Shown here one piece after another: positions 22,515-34,274 of a DNA stretch of 64,000 nt. Under the pieces are notes generated by a model. The model worked only from the letters and a program-made list of their open reading frames with translations, was not told where the DNA came from and did not search any database. The stretch's first letter is position 1. Every line of letters starts with the position of its first letter. A program made the position numbers and the translations under genes. Origin of the DNA: Dryas octopetala (taxonomy: Eukaryota; Streptophyta; Magnoliopsida; Rosales; Rosaceae); NCBI GenBank assembly GCA_963921425.1, contig OY992839.1:7915409-7979408 (forward strand), in the 5' to 3' direction.

Positions 22515-23256
22515 AGCTTAACTTCTGACGGACAGTGAATTGGAATTTGGGACTTTGGGATTTAATTTGGGAATTTGGGGATTAATTCTAGGGTTTTTTG
22601 TGGATTTGTTAGATGGGGAAATGGTGGTTGGAGAGGAGTTGATTGTGAGAGCCACTCGCGTCGTATGTTCTGAAGGAGGATCGGATAGGAGCTGCTGCTG
22701 GATGGCTGGTCATGCGGTCATGGTGGGATTTTCTGACTCTTAGCTGGCCCCACGCCACGTCAGATCGCGAGCGGTTAACTACGCACCCGATAAGCCCGTT
22801 AGGAATTAGGATCATTCTCAGCCACGTCGGATGCTTGTTTTTCAACTTCATTTTTTTCTTCTTAATCTTTGATTAAATTAGAACTAGCATTATTGGTCCA
22901 AAAAAAAAAATTAGAATTAGTCATCAATATAGTGTTACTTCGAAGAAAGAATATTTTTAAAATAGGTTTCAGCTATGCCCTGCGCCCTTGGCTTGGCTTT
23001 CATAGGATCTGTACTTTGGAAATTTATTAAGGTGTCAACACCTTATATCGAGCGTTCGGTGTATGTATGTCGAGGGTTGAAGTGAGATGTTCGCACGGTG
23101 CAAATGTTCGCACCTGATCGAGCTTGTTGTACTTTGATATGCTACTATTGGTGCGCGCTTGTAGGATAACATTATAACAATTTGCAGTCTTTATTGGCTT
23201 GGCACATGCTCTGCACGTGTCAATTTATATATATATTTTTTGAATAATATTATACT
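22515..23256. other. Upstream region of the DUF829 gene
   Basis: Immediate upstream sequence is GC-richer than the surroundings to about 22830, as often seen around promoters, then AT-rich. Several small ORFs on both strands look like chance. Confidence 0.5.
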
Positions 23257-23425
23257 TACCACATTTTTATACTACATTTTTATACCATTTTACGTGTCAT
23301 TATTTTACTGGATAAGATTTTTTCTTTTTCTTTTTGGATTTTTGTTTTTATTTTTTAGTATCCAATATATGAATGCCATGTAAATTGTCACATAAAGTGA
23401 TAAAAATGTGGGATGTTCATCACTA
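23257..23425. mobile_element. Possible small hairpin MITE
   Basis: ACCACATTTTTAT near 23260 is inverted near 23410 (ATAAAAATGTGGG). The arms also share GTGTCATT-type and GCCATGTAAA-type words imperfectly. Boundaries are approximate and no target duplication was fixed. Confidence 0.45.
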
Positions 23426-23979
23426 CTGATTTTTTATTTATTTTTTGTTCTTATTGTTATTCTCATCACTCTTTCTAAGTTTAGGTAGTGGGGTGTGTTT
23501 TTATTTTTAAAATTTTATTTTAATCATTGTATTTTATAATTATACCCTCATTTATTAAGTTGTTTTAAAATGACTGTTTTGTTGAACAAAAGGTATTTTA
23601 AGCAATATTATTTTTGGTGAAGCCTGTAACATCAAACTCTTCTCTTGGCTTTATAATAGTAAAGATTAATAATAGTCCCTTTCTAGAATGGACATTCACA
23701 CAAGTTCACATTTGCAAATCTTTGAGTTTGATTACTCACTAACTTGTTTTTCGGTTAAATATTAAGTTTTAATTCTAAGATTTTGAAAAAATTTAGAATT
23801 AATCTAACACCTAAAGTCTATAAGTAATTTTACACCATGAAATTAAACCAGCCAATCCAAAAATCTGCAAACAAAAAAGTACGATTAAGTCCTATAAGAT
23901 CATCCTTGGCCATAATCAATCAGTCAACGTTGAAAATCCACAAACAAAAAGATACGGTTAAGCCCTCTTTTGACTAAGG

Positions 23980-24668
23980 CTTCGTTTGGGATTGCGGTGG
24001 AGGACCCAAAAGCTGCTGTGAATAACAATTCTCAATCACCTACAACAATTTTGGTGTTTGGTAAAAAAATTAAAAACTGATTTTTCTCACAATTCTCAAC
24101 TCTCCACAACAAAAACAGAAAGCAGGTTTCTAGGTGTTTTTGAAAGCTCCAGTGAATCACAACAATAATGAATATTTTATTTTACCCATAATACCCTCAT
24201 TGATTTCTATAATTTTTATTTGTTTATTTTAAATTAAAAAATATGCTCATTGTTAGTTATATTTTATATTGTGATAATTAATTATGATATTTTATTTGTA
24301 CGATTAAAATTATAATATACCTAAAAAATAATATGCCTACTTATTTAATAATGTTGTCTTTAGAAAAATTAATGCTATTAAAAATTTGTAGCAAAAAATT
24401 TCAAAACCAAGTAAAAAAACATTTTGTTTTTACCAAATAAATAAGTGAAAGACACTTTCAGCATCATGTCCATTTTAGTAATTATATACAATCACAGCAC
24501 CTTTTACATTAACATTTACTAAACACTTTGATACTGTTTTTTGTACTCAGAGAACTTTTGAAAACATAGTTTACCAAACACTTAACTGTTTTACTTTACA
24601 GCTGACTTTATTTCACAACTGTTTTACTTCACAGCTGTTTTTCCTAATAGCAATACCAAATTGGCCCT
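23980..24668. mobile_element. Tourist/PIF-Harbinger-like MITE
   Basis: Left end GGCTTCGTTTGGGATTGC and right end (inverse) AGGGCCAATTTGGTATTGC are imperfect inverted repeats. TAA lies on both outer sides (23977-23979, 24669-24671), the 3 bp duplication expected for PIF/Harbinger. AGCTGCTGTGA and ACAGCTG words recur in opposite orientation just inside the ends. No transposase ORF. Confidence 0.65.
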
Positions 24669-24988
24669 TAAGTCGGATAGTGGCTTTCCACTTTATTTGC
24701 TTCTTAATCACAAGTAAAATAGAACTAATGATATTTTAGAGATTAAAATAATTAATTTTGGAAGTTGTCTAATATAGACATCAATCTCACACAGTCACAG
24801 TCACAGTCACAAACTCAACAATACAAATTAAAAAGGATTTGACACCCTTTCAACACATCACAGTGACATTATCGACATATTTCGATGGCTCATTACATCT
24901 ACAATAGCCTTAATTAAAAATCTACATATTATTTAAAGTGTTCAAATAGACACATGAGAAGTGTTCCAAATACTTCACGTCAAGTACT

Positions 24989-25042
24989 TGTTGGAACATT
25001 AATCAGAAATATGAATTTGATAACAAGAAATTTCAATAATAG

Positions 25043-25085
<43 letters not shown>

Positions 25086-25244
25086 AATAAAATGTATACA
25101 CACTTTAAATAAGTAAAAGGAAAAAAATAGACACAAAGAAATACTAACTGATTGTGATTGAGGCTTGCAAATTGCAATGTCCTAAAGACAGAATTTCACC
25201 CATGCACTTTTGATTGCAGTTCTTTTAGCGTCCGTCCGTCCCAG
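24989..25244 (-). repeat. Partial 3' LTR of the copia element
   Basis: Begins TGTTGGAACATTAATCAG like the complete LTR and matches it up to GTCCGTCC near 25240. The remaining part is gone. It contains an expanded (AAT)n tract at 25043-25083. Confidence 0.88.
25043..25083. repeat. (AAT)n microsatellite in the partial LTR
   Basis: About 14 units, against roughly five at the same place in the other LTR (about 27369-27384). Confidence 0.9.
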
Positions 25245-26746
25245 TTTAGTCCTTTTAGGCAAAGGTATTTGTACTTTTGCAAAGACACCCCCACACTTTA
25301 AGTGTCTTATAGGTAGGCAACCTTCCTTTCCACAACTCGTAAGGAGACATATTAATCTTCTTATGTGGAATTTTATTTAAAATGGTGTTTGCTGTAAGTA
25401 ATGCTTCCCCCCCACAGATTATGTGGAAGCCCAGAACTATTTAACATAGAATTTATCATATCTTTGAGTGTTCTATTTTTCCACTCAGCGACACCATTTT
25501 GTTGGGGTGTATATGGTGCAGTAGTTTGATGAACTATTCCATGAGATGCACAAAATTCTGAAAAAGCAGTGGATTCATATTCCCCTCTATCAGATCTGAG
25601 CACCTTAATAGTTCTATTAAGTTGATTCTTAACTTCTGCCTTATATGTCTTAAATATATCTAAAGCCTCATCTTTGCTATTAATCAAATAGACATAGCAA
25701 AATCTACTACAATCATCTATAAAAGTAATAAAATATTTCTTTCTACCTCGAGTTGGTGTTGATTTAAAATCACATAGATCACTATGAATTAAACCAAGAA
25801 ACTCACTGGACCTTTCAATAGATTTAAAATTCTTTCTAACAAACTTAGATTCAGTACAAACTTCACATTTATGATTTGTGTCTATTTTGAATTTAGGCAA
25901 TAATTCTAAATTAACCATCCTATAAAGAGAACGAAAATTCACATGGCCTAATCTAGCATGCCAAACATCAAATAACTCAGCAATATAAACAAAAGAAATA
26001 TTACTATTATTATTATTGAAATAATGTGTTACGTTAAGTTTAAATAATCCATCAGCCAAATATCTCTTTCCCACAAACATACCCCCTTTAGTAAGAACAA
26101 ACTTGTTAGATTCAAAGACAAGTTTGAAGCCCTTATTGCTCAACAGGGGTCCTAAGACTAAATTCTTGCGAATGTCAGGAACATGTAGGACATCAAGGAG
26201 GGTTAGTTTTTTCCCATAAGTGAACTTTAGAATCACTCTTCCTTTTCCTTCAACAGAAAATGCAGATGCATTTCCCATGAACAATTGTTCGCCACCATTA
26301 ATCTTTTGGTAGGTAGAAAATAAATTTCTATCTCCGCATATGTGTCTAGTGGCTCCTGTATCAATCCACCAGTCTTTAGAGTCTGTCATCATATTGGTTT
26401 CAGATATAACTGCTGCCAAATGATTCTCTGTCATATTAGCTTGACTGGTCTTGCCATTGTGGTTGTTTGAGTTGGTAGAATTTTGATCCTTTTTGTGACG
26501 GCAGTCTTGTGCTTTGTGTCCAAGTTTCCCACACACCCAACAATTGCCTTTAATTCTCTTGGAGTTGTTGCCCTTCGGCCCATTATCAGAATTTTTCCTT
26601 TTATTTTTCCGGAAATTGGACTTCGATTTTGAAGTTTCTTCTTCAACAATATTGGCTTTGGCTTCAATATAAGAAGCATCAATCTTCTCATTCTTCCTGT
26701 TTTCCTCTTCCACACGGAGTTTGAGAACCAAATCTTCCATTGTCAT
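25245..26746 (-). pseudogene. Copia gag C-terminus, protease and truncated integrase
   Basis: Open for 457 codons from 26746 to 25373. In order: basic linker, CCHC zinc knuckle (CWVCGKLGHKAQDC), aspartic protease motif DTGATRHIC, GAG-pre-integrase region with a HARLGH motif, and the integrase core with catalytic Asp in HSDLCDF and RSDRGEY and a Glu further on (APYTPQQNGVAE). A one-base shift in a G-run near 25416 breaks the frame. Integrase-like coding continues in another frame to about 25245 and then stops at the LTR junction. No reverse transcriptase or RNase H follows. Confidence 0.88.
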
Positions 26747-27295
26747 CTATTCAGTTAGATGTTTGAGGTATATCTTGAAATCTTTCCAAGAGGGTGGCAA
26801 TTTTTCAATTATAGCCCCCACTTGGTATTTTTCACAAAGATCCATCTCCTCAACATGTAACTCGTGAATTATAATCTGGAGTTCTTCGACTTGGTTGACA
26901 ACAAGCTTGGAGTCCACCATCTTGTAGTTCATAAATTTGCCAACGACAAATTTGCTAGAACTTACCTTTTGAGATTTATATTTCTTCTCAAGGGACTCCC
27001 ATAGATCTTTTGTTGTTTTAAATGATGAATAAACATCATACAACGCATCATCTAGCCCATTCAAAATATAATTTCTGCATAAGAAATCAGAGTTCTCCCA
27101 TGCAGCAATTGTAGCACAAGTTTCCTTTGACATAGGATATTCATCCGTCAAAGGTGCTTCTTCTTTCAGAAAATGGGCTAGGCTCATTGTTGTTAAATAA
27201 AACAACATTTTTTTGTTGCCAACGTTTAAAGTCACCACTTTTAAACTTTTCGAGCTTCTCAGCATGACTCTTCATATTTGCAGATTGTTCCATTA
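26747..27295 (-). pseudogene. Copia gag, N-terminal part
   Basis: The open frame of 172 codons (27265-26747) matches copia Gag (FYLTTMSLAHFL, LWESLEKKY). The likely original ATG is at 27295, but the frames are separated by one extra A in a seven-A run near 27213. The gag frame ends at a TAG at 26747 that is in frame with the next ORF, where related elements read through, so this is probably a C-to-T stop mutation. Confidence 0.85.
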
Positions 27296-27314
27296 CAGAT
27301 TTCTGTCTTTAGAT

Positions 27315-27968
27315 TGTTGGAACATTAATCAGAAATATGGATTTGATAACAGGAAATTTCAATAATAGATAATAATAATAATACAATAAAATGTATACAC
27401 ACTTTAAATAAGTAAAAGGACAAAAATAGATACAAAGAAATACTAACTTATTGTGATTGAGGCTTGCAAATTGCAATGTCCTAAAGACAGAATTTCACCC
27501 CTGCACTTGTGCTTGCAGTTCTTTTGGCGTCCGTCCTCCCAGGATACAACAATCAATAATTCTAAATTGAAGCATTACAATTTTGAACTCTAGCGAACCA
27601 ATTATATATTTGTACTCTCTTTAGTAAATGATAGAAGGAGAAGAATAGAGTGACTATAAACTAGAAAAATTACTTGAAAAATAATACAGAGCATCATAGG
27701 TTTATATAGAACTCAAAAGGTGCTTGTGAAAGAACACAACTAAACACTAAACAATACACACATGCAGTGGCTGTTCACAAAGAAAGATGCAACTCTTGCA
27801 TGAGACATATCCTTGTGAAGAGGCACGACCAACTACTGCAATATGTGGCACTGCTTGGCAAAAGGAAAGTGACTGTTGGATTGTCAACAACACTTTTCAG
27901 TTTTCATTCAATATTAGAAATTAAATATTATAATATAAAATAAATATTATAACATATAATTTCCAACA
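27315..27968 (-). repeat. Complete 5' LTR of the copia element
   Basis: 654 bases bounded by TGTTGGAA and TTCCAACA. I did not recognise a standard initiator-Met primer binding site directly downstream of it on the minus strand. Confidence 0.82.
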
Positions 27969-29328
27969 GTTCTTCCATGAAAAAAGATATATGTGCCATT
28001 TACTTAGATGGTCTAAGCATTCTGTCTAAAAAAAAGGATGGTCTAAGCATTTGTACGTTTCAACCATTGAAGTTCCATTCAACAGCTTGAAACATGATAT
28101 GTACTTTATGTGTTAAGTACTTGAATAATCTTTTGCGTGTATAATACAAATTTTCTCAATTCTGCAAACTAATTGGGGTCTATATATATTCTCTAACTTT
28201 CTTTTCTATATTATGTTCTCTATATATATATTTACATTAATATCGTTGACACTTACTATGTATGACAATAAATATTTTATAATAATGCTTCTCTCAGTCT
28301 CTGGTTGGAGGAGTTTCTTACAAAAACATGTCTTTTCGGGTCTTTTCAATCTAAATAAATACAAAATTAATTTATAAATTAAATAAAAATACCAAAAAAA
28401 TATATGCATTTGTGAGAGAGGGTTGGAGAAGTTCCTCCAACCAGGGCTGAGGAAAGTATTATTCAACATTTTATATAACTTTTGATATATATATTAGACG
28501 ACATCAAACGTTCATGATGTATTCTTATCCTAATTGGATCCTTCACCCACTTCCCTCTCACCACTTGAATTAGTCACATCAATTTAACCATTTTGTATAG
28601 TTACATTTTTATTTAACATATTATGTGGTTTGGTAAAGTTGTGATCTTTCAAAAAGCTTAATCTTATATATGATGGAGACTTGTTTTCTTATTAAAAGTA
28701 GTCTCACACACTATTAATGTTAGATTGTCATCTAAATCATGGTTAAGTGGACTCTTGTCAAAATGTATTGTAAATATAATTTCGGCCAAATAAGAGAATA
28801 TAGTAAAGACAAATCAAAATCGTGATCAAATGATTTTGGATGCACATTAAGATATCCAACTTTTTGTTTTGGAAAAATGCTCATTTATATAGCTATCCGT
28901 GTTTCATTCTTTTGGGTCAGATTCTCCACTAGTAAATTAATTAGTAATTTCATAATTTTATTTCCATTCTTTGTCCCCTTGTTAGACTTATGAAGGAGCA
29001 GCCAAACAGGATCAAAGACCGGAGGTTCATAGTATTAAACAGATTTGACCAAGAAGGTTGGCCCAAAGGAAAAGTCAGGCCTCATCGAGAAAACCTATAT
29101 ATTAAGCATTTAAGTCCAACCCAGCTGTCAGATCCTTTTTTAGCTAGCAAAATGAGAACTACTATTCAAATTTACTTCACATTCCCTATTCAGTACGTAT
29201 TCACTACCGTCAAAAGCTTCTCGAAAAAAAAAAAGTTGTGTGGAATTCTTTATGCCACGTAGCTGCATGTATTGATTAGCTGAACATTCCACTTAAAGAA
29301 TGACACTTGGTATAAATTTAGTGACAAA
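27969..29328. other. Intergenic, no gene recognised
   Basis: AT-rich. A possible short hairpin element lies at about 28290-28455 (CTCTGGTTGGAGGAG against CTCCAACCAGGGCTGAG) without a clear target duplication. The plus-strand ORF at 28990-29262 shows no family features. Confidence 0.5.
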
Positions 29329-29965
29329 GTGTTGAAAGTAATGTGGAGTAATGTCTCAGAACTTAGTATATGTGCTTATAAGGTATTGGACCTCTCCACC
29401 TATTGCCAATTGTTTTTAGGTTGGATGCTCTAATTCTATCATAGTATTAAAACTTGGTTATCCATGTGTAAGGCCCAATGGCTACATGTGCTCTCACGTC
29501 ACCTAATATAATTTGTCCACATGTTAGAATCAAACTCTCGCCACACGTGCGGGGCGTGTTGAAAGTAATGTGAAGCAATGTCTTATATCGGAAAACTAGG
29601 CCACGTTTGTTTCACCATGTTAGTTAGGATTGTGTTAAATAACACTCCTATATTGTGTTTGGTATCACACGGTGCTAGTTTAAGTGAGATTGCATAGCAC
29701 TGGTTTTTCTTAAAACACCTGCTTAGACATCCTTATATAGCACAATCTGTGAGACATCCTTCTATAGCACAGTGTGAGACTGCGAGAGTGAGGCATGTCT
29801 GTTCGCGATCTTGGCATCTCCAAACTTAATTTCTAACTCTCTCAGTCGAACCCATGGGCAAATACAAACAGAGCATATGTGCTTATAAGGTTTTGCACCT
29901 CTTCACCCATTGTCAATTGATTTTGGGTTGGATGCTCAAATTTCATCATGGTTTTCACACATAAC
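29329..29965. repeat. Two copies of an LTR-like repeat fragment
   Basis: GTGTTGAAAGTAATGTG begins copies at 29329 and 29558, followed by AATGTCT and, further on, ATATGTGCTTATAAGG with AGGTTGGATGCTC-type words (29371 and 29875 onward). The second copy is split by the 29599-29874 element. They may be remnants of a small LTR element; coding sequence is absent. Confidence 0.6.
29599..29874. mobile_element. MITE inserted in the second repeat copy
   Basis: Starts GGCCACGTTTGTTTCACC and ends with an imperfect inverse (GGCAAATACAAACAGAGC). The first repeat copy at about 29370 runs through the same site without it. The short duplication is unclear (CTA/ATA). TGTTTG-type ends resemble PIF/Harbinger or hAT MITEs. 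Confidence 0.65.
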
Positions 29966-31220
29966 ATCTTTTAATTTTACTATTTTCTCACGTGGTATAA
30001 GCAACCCTCTCAGGACCACCCCCGAGGGTAAGAGAAGTAGGCAACGACTTCGGGCCTCAAAATGTGTATGACCCTCAAATTTTATAGATCTCTTAAAGTA
30101 ATTCATATAAAAAAATCAAGAGCTCTATCTTCATGGTTTGCCTCAAGTGCACAAAATCTCAAGACCGGGCCCTACCAAACCCTACACAAGTTTTTCAAGA
30201 AAATGCATATATGAAACCCAACAATTGCCAGATTAATCTCTTTTATCTGGCATTCCCTACCCACTACCATCTTGCATGTTTGCAGGCTTGCAGCATATAA
30301 GATAAGCACAAGCTTGACATGTAAGACACCAATTAAATAGGGGCTTGCGGTATATCACCCTATGCCACCTTAATTTATTACTTTCTTTTTTGTTGGCTTT
30401 GGATGCCTTGGCAAGGTTTAAGTTTTAACTACCAGCTTTAATTTGGTGGCCTTAAGGGCAGTTGGGTACCTGCCTGTGGTTGCCATGACCAGAAGAATTA
30501 AGCAATATTTCTTCAAAAGTGTATGCATGCAAACCTAACATTTCTGTTTTATGCATGTAATTAATTAACCACCCATCAAGAATGGTAGTCTAGCAAAAAG
30601 AAAAATTATCAATGCTTGCCCTGATCATACATAAATTGAGACCTAACAGGTCATGAAGAGACATGACTAGAGAGAGAGAGAGAGAGAGAGAGAGCCATTA
30701 CCATTCTAACAGTGCATATATCAAAGATGAGGTAGCCGCAATAAAAAAGATATGTCACGAGACCTTTTATGGAGATTAATTCAGATACTCGATCATCCAC
30801 CTCTTTTATAACTATTTAATTTAGTACTTGAATATCCATGTTAATTTTGATGGCACAAACCTTTATTAATCAACTGCAAAAATTGGTAGAAATTAATGTA
30901 GTTGCCATGGATTTAAATGCTTGCAGGAGTTCAAAGGCAGCTTTCAACTCGTTTTTAACCTCTAGCTAGCTACCTGCCTTTTCCTTCTGATGAATTAAAT
31001 TTCAATTTTTGTTTCGATAAATCTTTACCACTTTTAATTCAAATAATAGGCATATGTAGGGTAATAGATAATGAGTAAGATCGATTTAGTAGTTTCTTCT
31101 AATGCAGCAAAAAATATATGTATATACTGAAGACAATATATAGGTAGGTTAGCAATTTGCTCGGTAAAAAATATAGTTATGGGATTTCTTTATAATGTTA
31201 AAACAAATTTAATTGTCCAC
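29966..31220. other. Intergenic, no gene recognised
   Basis: Contains a (GA)n microsatellite at 30668-30694. No coding or structured element seen. Confidence 0.5.
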
Positions 31221-31408
31221 ACACTACAAAAAATATAAGCAAAGCCTACTAATGATTAGCGGCTATAAAAGGAGTGGCAATTAGCAATAGGGACTAAAGT
31301 GTCTCTATTTTAACAAAAATAGGTGGCAATTGGGCAATATACACTAAAGTTCCAAATTGCCACCCCTTTTGTAGCCGCCAATCGGGCTTTGATCATATTT
31401 TTTGTAGT
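31221..31408. mobile_element. CACTA-like MITE
   Basis: Left end CACTACAAAAAATATAAGC and right end (inverse) ACTACAAAAAATATGATC match the CACTA-type terminus. The arms also pair inward (AGCGGCTATAAAAGGAGTGGCAATT region against AATTGCCACCCCTTTTGTAG). About 188 bases, with no coding sequence. The right-most base deviates, so the exact 3 bp duplication could not be fixed. Confidence 0.75.
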
Positions 31409-34274
31409 AACACGTGTACAAATGATTGTTTGTACTTTGTAATGCGTTTTAAAGTAGAATAAATGATAATATTTTTGCGTTCATAAGAATTAAATTTTAA
31501 AATATTTGAATTTACAATTCATTTTATACTTAATTTTATATCGCTAAATTAAAAATTGTCAAAGTTTTTACATCATCATCCCATAGTCACTGTCTTACTA
31601 CTAGACCAACCGTAGATATTCACCTCAATAACGATCCACGTACACATGCTTAATGAATGACATAAACAACACCTAATTAATGCTAAAATGTATGAGAGAA
31701 AGGATGTAGCAATACCACTTTCCAAATTATGAGAAGTAATAAATTAGTTGTAATGCTGAAGTAGAGGTGGGGTGTGCAGTGTGCAGTGTGCTTGAACTTT
31801 ACCATACCAAAAAACTAACACGGAAATCCTCAAATCTTGAACAAGTAAATTCCCTTGTAAGCATCCTAATCAGTTTCGTAAAGAAAGGAAAAAGGGTAAG
31901 AAACACACAAATCGAAACCAGAGTCAATTTAATAAGCAAGCAACATTCTAGTATTCTACACCTCTCTCTCTCTCTCTTTCTCACTTTTCCCTCTGACTAA
32001 GCATTAAAAATAATGTGCATCAGATCCAAAGCAAACCACCACTCCACTATTGCACGTGAAGCCCTCTCCTTCCCTTTTTTCTTTGAATATTCTTTTTCCA
32101 AACTACGTCTTTTGTTCATATGATTTGGCAAATTTTCACTTTGATTTTTGCAGCTCAAAATTTTGAGAATGAGAACTTTTATTTTACAGCCACTGTATAT
32201 AATGTGTTAAAGAATATGTGAGTTTTTTCGACATCCAAATATTCAATGATCAAAAGTGTTTCCATTGTAGAATTTTCTCAAATCTCTTCTATTTATTTTA
32301 GTTTGCAATCAATGTCAAATTCATAAAATTCCTCAACTTTTGACAATTTGATAATGTAAAAATACGTCATCTTTCTATATTAGCATAAGTATGAATAGTT
32401 TAGTTATTTCACGTAAATTTGGAGTGGAAAGTTGCAAACTTGCAATGTCATCAAATTGTAAAAGAATGAAAGAATTTTAAAAATTTGATCTTAATTCTAA
32501 AACAAAACAAATTATAGAGAAATAACCAAAACTCTTCAAATCATATAGATGAAAGTGAGAAATGACTCAAACACAAGATAATTTGGCTGCGTTTGGAAAT
32601 GGGAACCCCACAAGGGATTGAGACTGGAATGACTGCGTTTGAACACGTGGACAATCATGTCAATGTGCATTGTACCTCTTGCTTTTGTACCGACAATGGC
32701 CTCTGCCACCCTTTTCTTATCCCTCTGTGTGTGCAGAGACAAAGGCTGAGTGAGAGAGTGTGAGACTGTGAGTGAGTGTCTGTGTGTTGTTGTATTTGTA
32801 TGTGTGATTTTTTCAACCTCAGAACGAATATTTTGTGTTCACCTTTTCGCTCTAACACTTGCCTCAAACCGTTTCAAAACTACACTTCCAAGTTCCAGCT
32901 GCCTTCCTCTTTTTCTTTTCTAGTTTGTATCCTTTCTTGGGCTTCACTCCATCGCACTACATATTAAAGTATTAAACGCCCCCACACTCCCATTGTACAT
33001 ACTACACAGTAACTCAATGTGCCCCCCTTTTCCCCATCAAAATAAATGTAAGTAACGTTTACAATAAATACACTTGTTACCTATGTTTCACTTTACAAGT
33101 ATCGAAAGATATTTATGATACCCTTTTTGTCACGTGATAATATTGACTCTACTAAATATTTTACAAAGCTTTTTTAATAGTTAAAAAAATCTTAAATTAA
33201 ACTTTCAACTTATAATCTCAGTACGACCTAATGAATCTGCTCTCATTGTTTGCTTCTTATTGATGAACCATTTGTGCAGGTTAACAATGAGTATATAATT
33301 TACTCACATTTAAGTTGGCAAGTAGCCTTAACCTTACCAACTGGACTTTTTAATTTTTTTGCTTTAATATTGAAATTAACAAAGAAGCCAAACCTTGAAT
33401 TTAGATTCAATATCCAAAACCATTCTACCAAAGTACCTAGGCATAAAAAATTGCAATAAATATATTGATTCACATATGCCGGCCTTCAAAAAGGAGAAAC
33501 CTGCAATATAATATGGGGGTTCCCTTTTTTTTTCTAGTGGCACCTAGCTAAGCTAGGTGGTCTTGGTTGGTCCCCACTCTAAGCAACAGAAAACGAATCA
33601 TTACCCATTACATGAAAAAAGCATATTCGGAAAAGGAAAAAGGCTCAGCGCAAAGGGTGAAAGCAAACAAAGGATAAGAAAAGGGCAGGCAGAGAGTAAC
33701 CAGTAACACAACAACGGCCTGCAATTAAAAAGCAAAGCTGAGCAAAAAACAGATCAAAATAGGGAGAAAGAGGAGATTCATCACCACAACAGCCAAAATA
33801 GACCCAAACAAAAAACACTTTTTTCAAGCACCAATGACCAAACCAAAATGCCATTATTCAATGGCTCAATGCCAATGCAATATTTGTCCAAACAAGAAAA
33901 CCCCCAAAAAAGAATAACAAAAATAAAATTAATTACTGGGTATTAAAATTAGGGCTCCAAATGTGGGAATTGCTTGTTGCAAAATATATATTAGAAATTT
34001 GCAGAGGAATTAGAAGCTTCCAATAATATTAGTAGTAGTGGTAGCTAGAGACATAAAAGAAAGCTGTACAATAAACCCAAACAAACCGCCATGCACTATA
34101 CTCACTACCCAGTAGTAGTAGTAGTACTCTTCAGTCTTCTCCAAAACAAAAGCATAAGATATATATAAGTTGCATGCAACTCTCTGTCCGTCCTACCTAG
34201 TGTCAGTTTACCATCACCCCCCATTCTTGCTCTTTCTCTCTTTCTCTCTCTAGCTAACTTGTTCTTCTTGGTGT
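31409..34274. other. Intergenic and 3' flank of the KRP gene
   Basis: No gene or delimited repeat recognised. A short CT-rich tract is at about 31961-31981. ORFs here are short, overlapping on both strands and without features. Confidence 0.5.

Larger units (their letters stand above)
24989..27968 (-). mobile_element. Truncated Ty1-copia retrotransposon
   Basis: The element runs on the minus strand. A complete LTR (27315-27968, TG...CA) lies upstream of gag. A partial copy of the other LTR end (24989-25244) lies downstream of pol. Between them are gag, the zinc knuckle, protease and most of integrase. Integrase runs straight into the partial LTR near 25245, so the end of integrase, reverse transcriptase, RNase H and the first part of the 3' LTR are missing in one deletion. 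Flanking GTACT and GTTCT form an imperfect 5 bp target duplication. The LTRs show roughly ten substitutions over their common 220 or so bases, so the insertion is not recent. It cannot move without help. Confidence 0.9.

Noticed and set aside
28990..29262. 90-codon plus-strand ORF
   Set aside because: No recognisable domain, no neighbouring exons, and it lies in repeat-rich intergenic DNA.
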